Shown piece by piece: positions 7,666 to 12,066 of a stretch of 12,066 nt of DNA (position 1 is its first letter; every line of letters begins with the position of its first letter). The stretch lies in contig JAHHSE010000034.1 of assembly GCA_020025395.1 (NCBI GenBank), forward strand, positions 1 through 12,066. The letters are read 5' to 3'. This DNA is from Oscillospiraceae bacterium. Lineage in GTDB: Bacteria > Bacillota > Clostridia > Oscillospirales > Oscillospiraceae. Below the pieces are notes generated by a model, which was not told the origin of the DNA, did no database searches, and saw only the letters and a list, made by a program, of their open reading frames with translations. The translations under genes and the position numbers were made by a program.

Positions 7666-8274
7666 ATGTATCCGTTGATAGAAATAAAGACCGTGCCAAT
7701 TGAGCTGGAAATGAAGGTCACCAATGCCAAATTGGAATATGCCAGAGGTACGGCAGACTTGGAAATCTCCCGTCAGCAAGGGGGCCTAAATATCCGCAGT
7801 CGGGCCATTCGGCTGAATTTGGATACCTTCGAGGCGAGAAACTCCCTTTCCCCCACACCGGTTCGTTCCATTGAACAGAGTGCCCAGCGGGGTCAGCAGG
7901 CCGCTTATGAGGCCACAGCGGTATATGCCCAGCAGGGTCAGGTTCTTCTGAATGCCAAGATTGGAGAAGAGATGGTGACAAAGTTTGCTGCGGATGCCCA
8001 GGCCCGTCAGATTAAGACCAATGTGGGCATTCAATTTCTGCCCACCACCGGTCCCGAAATCAGCTGGACACCGGGTGAGATGAACATCCGTTTTGAGATG
8101 GATAAGCTGAATTTCGACTGGCGTATGAATCAGACAAAGTTCCAGTTCACTCCGGGAGACATTGAAATTTCCGTAAAACAGCGGCCGGAGGTTATCATCA
8201 AGTATGTGGGTGGTCCTCTGTATGTGCCGCCCTCCTCAGATCCCAATTACGAACCGCTGGATACGCAGGCATAA
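7666..8274 (+). CDS. DUF6470 / YviE-family protein of unknown function
   Basis: This 202-residue protein begins MYPLIEIKTVPIELEMKVTNAKLEY and ends in a short polar tail. It is rich in alternating beta-type segments (ISWTPGEMNIRFEMDKLNFDW, shortened here, and FTPGDIEISVKQRPEVIIKY) with a central Gln/Ala-rich helical stretch (SAQRGQQAAYEATAVYAQQG). It has no signal peptide, membrane segment or catalytic motif that I can see. The match to the B. subtilis YviE family rests on the N-terminal pattern and on the syntenic place between flgL and fliW. Its function is not known to me. The position implies a late-flagellar or flagellin-related role, which is inference. ATG 7666 follows AAGAGGTG at about 11 bases. 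It is co-directional and closely spaced, 22 bases after flgL and 15 before fliW. Confidence 0.85.
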   Translation: MYPLIEIKTVPIELEMKVTNAKLEYARGTADLEISRQQGGLNIRSRAIRLNLDTFEARNSLSPTPVRSIEQSAQRGQQAAYEATAVYAQQGQVLLNAKIGEEMVTKFAADAQARQIKTNVGIQFLPTTGPEISWTPGEMNIRFEMDKLNFDWRMNQTKFQFTPGDIEISVKQRPEVIIKYVGGPLYVPPSSDPNYEPLDTQA

Positions 8275-8289
8275 ATAGGAGGCAGTGAT

Positions 8290-8745
8290 TTGATTCTTAC
8301 CACGAAATATTTTGGGCCGATTGAATACGAGCAGGAAGACTGCGTCATCTTTCCCATCGGACTCTTTGGGTTTGAAGAGGAGCATAGCTTCCTTCTCCTG
8401 CCCTTTGAATCCGGGGGCGGAAAGCTGCTCTGCCTTCAAAGCACAGTTACCCCTGCCCTGGCCTTTGTTGTCATGGACCCCTTCTCTCTTCGTCCGGACT
8501 ATTTTCCGGAGCTGGCACCCAGTGAGCTGGAGCAGCTGGGGGTTCATGAGAGCCAGGAGTTAGGCTACTATGTGCTGTGTGTGGTAAGACAACCTGTAGG
8601 TGAGAGCACAGTCAATCTAAAATGCCCTGTGGCAATCAATCCCCAGAGCCGTGTGGCTCGTCAGGTGATTTTAGAGACCGAGGAATATGATATGCGGCAT
8701 CCTCTGGCCGAATTTGGTCGGAATGAGGGGGGCGGACCATGCTGA
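8290..8745 (+). CDS. fliW: Flagellar assembly factor FliW
   Basis: FliW binds flagellin and, when free, binds and inhibits CsrA. It thereby links flagellin synthesis to filament assembly. The 151-residue product shows the family pattern: ILTTKYFGPIEYEQEDCVIF at the start, PIGLFGFEEEHSFLLLP, then VNLKCPVAINPQSRVARQVI followed by YDMRHPL near the C-terminus. The start codon is TTG at 8290, six bases after AGGAGG; the next downstream Met would remove conserved sequence. The stop overlaps the start of csrA by seven bases, so FliW and its target CsrA are translationally coupled. Identity is secure from both sequence and partner. Confidence 0.95.
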   Translation: MILTTKYFGPIEYEQEDCVIFPIGLFGFEEEHSFLLLPFESGGGKLLCLQSTVTPALAFVVMDPFSLRPDYFPELAPSELEQLGVHESQELGYYVLCVVRQPVGESTVNLKCPVAINPQSRVARQVILETEEYDMRHPLAEFGRNEGGGPC

Positions 8746-9020
8746 TTTTGCAGCGGAAAGCCGGGGAATCTCTGGTGATTGGGGAAGATATTACCATTTC
8801 GGTGGTTTCTGTGGACGGTGTTCGTGTCCGTCTGGCCATTTCTGCACCGGATCATGTCCCGATTCTCCGCAGTGAGCTGATTAAGGCCACTGCCGCCAAT
8901 CTGGATTCGGCCATTGGAGAAGCGGCCTCCATAGAATTCTTGGGGGCTTTAGGAGAAGTATTGAACCCTGTTGATTTCTGCGGGGATCAAAATTCTATGG
9001 AAAAGGAGGAAAAAGAATGA
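8739..9020 (+). CDS. csrA: Carbon storage regulator CsrA, with extended C-terminus
   Basis: CsrA is a small dimeric RNA-binding protein that blocks ribosome access at GGA-containing leaders; in B. subtilis it represses flagellin translation and is antagonised by FliW. The core is clear: MLILQRKAGESLVIGEDITI, then VRVRLAISAPDHVPILRSEL. Leu4 and Arg44, known RNA-contact positions, are present. At 93 residues it is longer than the usual 60-75. The extra tail (FLGALGEVLNPVDFCGDQNS and an acidic KEEKE end) is partly encoded by bases that also form the ribosome binding site of the next gene. Position 55, Asn in B. subtilis CsrA, is Leu here with Asn at 54. The start overlaps fliW by seven bases and the stop overlaps the next ATG. 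Confidence 0.94.
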   Translation: MLILQRKAGESLVIGEDITISVVSVDGVRVRLAISAPDHVPILRSELIKATAANLDSAIGEAASIEFLGALGEVLNPVDFCGDQNSMEKEEKE

Positions 9021-9199
9021 GTATGATGAATTCTCTTGCGTCCATGGCGATGGACATGAGTGCTTCTAAGCTGGCGGTGGATTATTCCGTCTCTGTTGCG
9101 AAGAAGGTGATGGATACCCAGGAACTGGCTGCCCAGGAGATGCTGCGGATGCTTCCCGCCGCTCCGGCCAAGGGTGCATATATTGACACCTATGCGTAA
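9017..9199 (+). CDS. YjfB-like small putative motility protein
   Basis: This is a 60-residue protein, MSMMNSLASMAMDMSASKLA through to KGAYIDTYA. It matches the pattern of the YjfB family: an N-terminal Met/Ser/Ala helix, then VDYSVSVAKKVMDTQELAAQ and a Pro-containing tail with a terminal ID motif. The family is annotated only as putative motility proteins and its molecular role is unknown to me. The ATG overlaps the csrA stop (ATGA) and follows AAAGGAGG at about seven bases, so it is well translated and probably coupled. It is the last gene before a strong terminator, in the slot where B. subtilis has flagellin. The protein is far too short to be flagellin. Recognition is by pattern only. Confidence 0.78.
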   Translation: MSMMNSLASMAMDMSASKLAVDYSVSVAKKVMDTQELAAQEMLRMLPAAPAKGAYIDTYA

Positions 9200-9223
9200 T
9201 CAGGAAAATCCATCCAGGAAAAG

Positions 9224-9264
9224 AAAAAAGAACCGATTGGCGCGAAGCCAATCGGTTCTTTTTT
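9224..9264. terminator. Bidirectional intrinsic terminator between the flagellar operon and the hemerythrin gene
   Basis: A perfect 18-bp stem (core GAACCGATTGGC / GCCAATCGGTTC, flanked by six A and six T) encloses the loop GCGAA. The T-run on the + strand ends the yjfB-side transcript. The A-run reads as a T-run on the minus strand, so the same element can end the hemerythrin transcript, whose stop codon lies at its edge. Confidence 0.93.
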
Positions 9265-9664
9265 ATACCTTTCCCAGCAGGAAAGCGCCTAGTTTCTTAT
9301 CCTCAGACCGAATGTGGGAGAGCAGGACACCGATGTGGGTATTGAGGGCTGCAAGGTCAGCCACAGATGGGCCGGCCTCCGGAATGGAGTCGGAAATGGA
9401 TTTCAATTTGGCCTTATAGGTTTCATGAAATAGGTGATGGGCGGAATATCCGGGATAGGAGGCCTTTTTTTGCAGCTGCTCCTCGTGGGTAAAATGAGTG
9501 TTGACATAATCCAATAAAAATTGGAGGGTGGGCATCAAAGCGGCCCGGCCCTTGCCCTTACCGCATTCAGCCATCAGGTTATTAACGGCACGGAGAAGTT
9601 CACGATGCTCTCGATCAATGAGGGAATTTCCGGTTTCCAGGTCTTTTGTCAGTTCATAAATCAT
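9263..9664 (-). CDS. Bacteriohemerythrin (single-domain)
   Basis: This is a di-iron oxygen-binding four-helix bundle protein of 133 residues, cytoplasmic, with no membrane or sensor domain. The ligand set expected for hemerythrins is visible in order: His20 (LIDREHREL), His57 and Glu61 (THFTHEEQ), His76 and His80 (HHLFH), His117 and Asp122 (SHIRSED), followed by the family ending KKLGAFL. The ATG follows AAAGGA eight bases upstream on the minus strand. The usual N-terminal Trp-containing segment is replaced by YELTKDLETG. Bacterial hemerythrins are linked to oxygen sensing, storage or detoxification, and in motile microaerobes to delivering oxygen or sensing it for taxis. A role beside flagellar genes in an apparent anaerobe is inference. 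It shares its terminator with the flagellar operon and is divergent from the AAA+ gene. Confidence 0.92.
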   Translation of the reverse strand: MIYELTKDLETGNSLIDREHRELLRAVNNLMAECGKGKGRAALMPTLQFLLDYVNTHFTHEEQLQKKASYPGYSAHHLFHETYKAKLKSISDSIPEAGPSVADLAALNTHIGVLLSHIRSEDKKLGAFLLGKV

Positions 9665-9733
9665 TTTAAAAATCCTTTCCTTGTATCATCTGAGATTTTT
9701 GGATGGAAGGGCTTAAAGAGGAGAGCGGTTGTC

Positions 9734-9739
9734 TATACT
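9734..9739 (+). promoter_or_regulatory. Weak candidate -10 (TATACT) for the AAA+ gene
   Basis: The 109-base divergent gap between the hemerythrin and AAA+ genes contains TATACT 34 bases before the AAA+ start. No convincing TTGACA-like -35 lies 16-18 bases upstream (GCTTAA at 9711), so this is only a possibility. No clear promoter for the hemerythrin gene was found on the other strand in the same gap. Confidence 0.25.
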
Positions 9740-9773
9740 TAGAAAAGAGAAATTTCCAGGTGGAGGGATGAAG

Positions 9774-11129
9774 ATGCAAGTGAACTTTTCCTTTTTCTGT
9801 TCCTGTGGGCAAAGGGAGTATGCTCTGCTGCGGAAACAGATCGACACCTGCGCCCCATTTGGGCGCAGCTATGAATTTCCCGGCTGCCATATGCCGGAGG
9901 GCTGCCATCCGGCGGAAACCACAGTGGGTTTTTGGAACAGTCAGGGAAGTTATCAAATCTATTTTCGCCCTGCTGTCTCTTATGCGGGGAGAAATCCCAA
10001 ACTAAAGGCATTCTTTCAGGCCTCTGCTTTGAAATTCAGGAGCTTTGAGGCACTGGTCCTCACATTGATAACCCTTGGAGAGGGAGAATGTCCTCCGCCG
10101 AAGGAGAAAAAGCCGCGGCTCAAAGGATATCAGACCTTGGAAAAGGCATTGGGAGAGTATGTTGTGGGACAGGAACACGCGGTAGAGGCGGTGGCGTTTA
10201 AACTGTATAGTCATATGGGGAAAAAGAATCCCACCAGACCACTTTCTTTGATTTTCTACGGTCCAACCGGGGTTGGGAAATCAGAGTTGGGGAAAAGCCT
10301 TCTGCCTGTTCTCAATCGGGAAGGAAAACCCTATCAGTTTATCTGGACAGAGCTGAACACCTTTACAGAAGCCCATTCCGCTTATCGGCTGACCGGAGCG
10401 CCTCCGGGTTATGCGGGATATGAGGACAAGCCTATTTTTGAGGCGGTCCGAAAAAATCCCTATACCATATTTATGTTTGATGAATTGGAGAAGGCTCATC
10501 CCGAGGTACTGAAGGTATTTATGTCCATTTTGGATGAGGGCCGATGCAGCGCCCATCGAGAGGACGATCAACAGGGGAGAGAGCTGGACTTTCGCCACTG
10601 CATTCTCCTCTTTACCACCAACGCGGACCTCTCCCGATCTGGAAACAGGCCCTTGGGCTTTTCCGGAGGAGAGGAGAAAAAGGCGGAGCGGAGCATCCCC
10701 GCCAAGGAAGGGGAGTTGGCGCTTCAGCTCTTTCGGGAGGACGAGTCGGCCAGAGAAGCCCTGGTGAGAAGTGGGGTGCTGAAGGAAATTGCGGGTCGGT
10801 TCAGTGGGTTAATCGGATTTCAGACATTGGATCGGTCTGCGAAAATAAGGGTAACAGAGAAACAGATTATGGCGTTGGGCCAAGAATATGGACTTCGCAT
10901 CACCCGGGTCTCGTCAGAGATTACCCAGGAGCTGACCCCGGAGGATGCCCTCTCCCTGCGGTCAACGGTAGGAATTTTGGAGGGGGTACTGACCCCGGTT
11001 TTTCTGAGCTTCAGCGGCAGATGGCCGGAGAGTCTCCCATTTCATCTGGAAGGGACGGTAGAGACCCCCAATCTGGTGCCGCAGGAGAGGGCGGAATTTT
11101 TGCCCTGCCTCAATGGCGCAGAGGGGTGA
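9774..11129 (+). CDS. Stand-alone Clp/HSP100-type AAA+ ATPase with unrecognised N-terminal region
   Basis: The 451-residue product (from ATG 9774) has one AAA+ module like the second ATPase ring of ClpB/ClpC. In order: VVGQEHAVEAVA (about 130-141), Walker A GPTGVGKS (163-170), pore loop GAPPGYAGYE (208-217), Walker B FMFDELEKAHPEV (233-245), sensor-1 TTNAD with N283, an LGF tripeptide (294-296), a probable arginine finger R342 in AGRFSG, and a possible sensor-2 Arg 396. It therefore probably hydrolyses ATP and threads protein substrates. The first ~110 residues contain several Cys (9, 11, 26, 38, 44) and match nothing I recognise; there is no second ATPase module, ClpB M-domain or Clp N-domain repeat. 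ATG 9774 suits GGAGG at 9762 (seven-base spacing); ATG 9768 is the alternative. Its 3' end overlaps the convergent gene by 20 bases. Substrate and pathway are unknown. Confidence 0.85.
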   Translation: MQVNFSFFCSCGQREYALLRKQIDTCAPFGRSYEFPGCHMPEGCHPAETTVGFWNSQGSYQIYFRPAVSYAGRNPKLKAFFQASALKFRSFEALVLTLITLGEGECPPPKEKKPRLKGYQTLEKALGEYVVGQEHAVEAVAFKLYSHMGKKNPTRPLSLIFYGPTGVGKSELGKSLLPVLNREGKPYQFIWTELNTFTEAHSAYRLTGAPPGYAGYEDKPIFEAVRKNPYTIFMFDELEKAHPEVLKVFMSILDEGRCSAHREDDQQGRELDFRHCILLFTTNADLSRSGNRPLGFSGGEEKKAERSIPAKEGELALQLFREDESAREALVRSGVLKEIAGRFSGLIGFQTLDRSAKIRVTEKQIMALGQEYGLRITRVSSEITQELTPEDALSLRSTVGILEGVLTPVFLSFSGRWPESLPFHLEGTVETPNLVPQERAEFLPCLNGAEG

Positions 11130-11874
11130 CCGTTCTGGCGGCCTTGTCCAGGCGATAAAGATGCTGACCATCGCTGGTCATGAGATACATCCCCTGAATC
11201 TCATTGGTCCCCTCCTGGTTGGTGTTGGTATATACATTGATCTGGAGACAGGGACGCCTGTCCACAAGCACCGTTCCATCCAGGGCGTATATCTGATATT
11301 CCTTCATAGAGGTGCCGGACAGACCCAGAGTGGCGGGGGAAAGGGCACGGAAATAGTCCAGTGTTTCCAAGAGGGTCATGCCCTCCGGCTCCTGGATGGT
11401 TCCTTCCGGGTTGCTCAGAATAACGGTGCAGTCCTCCCCAAACCAGGAGAGCTGAACGGCGAGCAGGTTCCCCTCGGAGATATCCGGCTTTGCCAGGGTC
11501 ACGAGTCCTTCTTCTGAGGTAAAATCAGGGGGGTCCATCTCATAATAGGCATCATCCACAATGGTAAAGCCATATTCCTTGGTAAGGACCTGGGTATAAT
11601 CCGCCACTGTATCTCCCGCAGAGGTAAAGCCGGTATATTGGTAAATAACTTCGCCGGAATCTTCCATATCCTCCTCCTCCGAAACAGAGACGCCCGCCTC
11701 TGAGGGGAGGGCCGCCACGGTCAGAGAGCTGATGGAATATTCATTCGGAGGGGGAGGTGTTTTTTCCTTCCCCGGCTGGACAAACAGATAGACAAAGAGA
11801 GCGGCAGCAATCAGAAGTACACCTGCCAGGATGAGGAAGAACTTCCGATTTAATTTAAAGGGAGTGGATTTCAT
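11110..11874 (-). CDS. Single-pass membrane-anchored protein of unknown function
   Basis: This 254-residue protein has a basic start (MKSTPFKLNRK), one hydrophobic segment at about 12-32 (FFLILAGVLLIAAALFVYLF), then a Pro-rich linker (GKEKTPPPPNE) and an acidic, beta-rich extracytoplasmic domain to the C-terminus. No cysteine lipobox is seen, so it looks like an uncleaved signal anchor rather than a lipoprotein. The domain contains YQYTGFTSAGDTVADYTQVL and INVYTNTNQEGTNEIQGMYL; I recognise no family or catalytic motif. The ATG follows GGAG at about 10 bases. The gene upstream in the same direction ends 36 bases before it, so the two are likely co-transcribed. Its 3' end runs convergently into the AAA+ gene with a 20-base overlap and no terminator between. 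It is real by start site, signal anchor and spacing; its function is unknown. Confidence 0.8.
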   Translation of the reverse strand: MKSTPFKLNRKFFLILAGVLLIAAALFVYLFVQPGKEKTPPPPNEYSISSLTVAALPSEAGVSVSEEEDMEDSGEVIYQYTGFTSAGDTVADYTQVLTKEYGFTIVDDAYYEMDPPDFTSEEGLVTLAKPDISEGNLLAVQLSWFGEDCTVILSNPEGTIQEPEGMTLLETLDYFRALSPATLGLSGTSMKEYQIYALDGTVLVDRRPCLQINVYTNTNQEGTNEIQGMYLMTSDGQHLYRLDKAARTVTPLRH

Positions 11875-11910
11875 AGCTTTCTTACTCCATTTTCATTGGC
11901 ATAAAATCAG

Positions 11911-12066
11911 TTAGTTACAACGGATGGAAACCACATCAGCGTCCTTCAGCTGGTGCTGGAAAGGGGATTCGATACCGTTTACATCCAAATGCACGGTACG
12001 ATCCAGATGCGCAAAATCAATGTCAGAGTATTGGAGCAGATCCATCAGATAGTAAGGAGACCCATC
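11911..12066 (-). CDS. 3' end of an unidentified gene (possible FtsA/PilM-like protein tail)
   Basis: Only the last 51 residues before a TAA stop are visible; the start lies beyond the window. The fragment begins DGSPYYLMDLLQYSDIDFAH, continues with LDRTVHLDVNGI and closes with LKDADVVSIRCN. The pattern of two strands, a turn and a final LKDADVVSI strand resembles small beta-grasp (ubiquitin/ThiS-like) domains. I associate such tails with long FtsA-like proteins in clostridia, but from memory and with low certainty. The frame is open to the window edge and is followed after 36 bases by the membrane-anchored gene on the same strand, suggesting one operon. The presence of coding sequence is well supported; the product name is not. 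Confidence 0.6.
   Translation of the reverse strand, partial: DGSPYYLMDLLQYSDIDFAHLDRTVHLDVNGIESPFQHQLKDADVVSIRCN

Noticed and set aside
9680..9740. Sigma-28-like promoter for the hemerythrin gene on the minus strand
   Set aside because: GATGATAC matches the -10 only partly and no -35 element occurs at the right spacing.
10544..11158. A 204-codon + strand frame inside the AAA+ gene
   Set aside because: It overlaps the AAA+ sequence whose sensor and arginine-finger motifs are in the other frame. It is Gly/Arg-rich with no start signal, and there is no sign of a frameshift in the main frame.
11165..11180. TGACCA-TCGC-TGGTCA inverted repeat near the convergent gene ends
   Set aside because: It has no T-tract on either strand, lies inside the coding sequence of the minus-strand gene and has only a 6-bp stem, so it is not called a terminator or operator.

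Overview
The window is a chemotaxis and flagellar block from a motile low-G+C-type Gram-positive (Firmicutes) bacterium. It most likely comes from a moderately GC-rich clostridial gut lineage (Oscillospiraceae-like). The grounds are strong AGGAGG-type ribosome binding sites, the gene order flgM-flgN-flgK-flgL-DUF6470(yviE)-fliW-csrA known from Bacillus and Clostridia, and a YjfB-type small motility gene. The genus is inference. I see no RNA genes, CRISPR arrays, insertion sequences or attachment sites.

Region 1 (1-3597, + strand) is the end of a chemotaxis operon: the 3' part of cheA (histidine kinase), cheW (adaptor), cheR (receptor methyltransferase) and cheB (methylesterase/response regulator). 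Together they link receptors to the kinase and provide methylation-based adaptation. A strong intrinsic terminator follows cheB.

Region 2 (3598-9264, + strand) starts with a sigma-28-like -10 element (GCCGATAA) and continues as one tightly packed operon: flgM (anti-sigma-28), flgN (chaperone), flgK and flgL (hook-filament junction proteins), a DUF6470/YviE-family gene, fliW and csrA (flagellin-linked translational control pair), and a 60-residue YjfB-like gene. It ends in an 18-bp-stem terminator with A and T tracts on both sides, which can serve both strands. Flagellin (hag), which follows csrA in Bacillus subtilis, is not in the window.

Region 3 (9263-12066) is accessory. A bacteriohemerythrin gene lies on the minus strand. 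A divergent + strand gene encodes a single-module AAA+ ATPase resembling the second ATPase module of Clp/HSP100 proteins, with an unrecognised Cys-containing N-terminal region and an LGF tripeptide where ClpP-partner ATPases carry their docking motif. Converging on it and overlapping by 20 bp is a minus-strand gene for a single-pass membrane-anchored protein I do not recognise. Upstream of that, in the same direction, is the 3' end of another gene with a possible beta-grasp-like tail.

The AAA+ protein is the best candidate for something undescribed. The rest of the window is a well-known type of locus with some local regulatory oddities.
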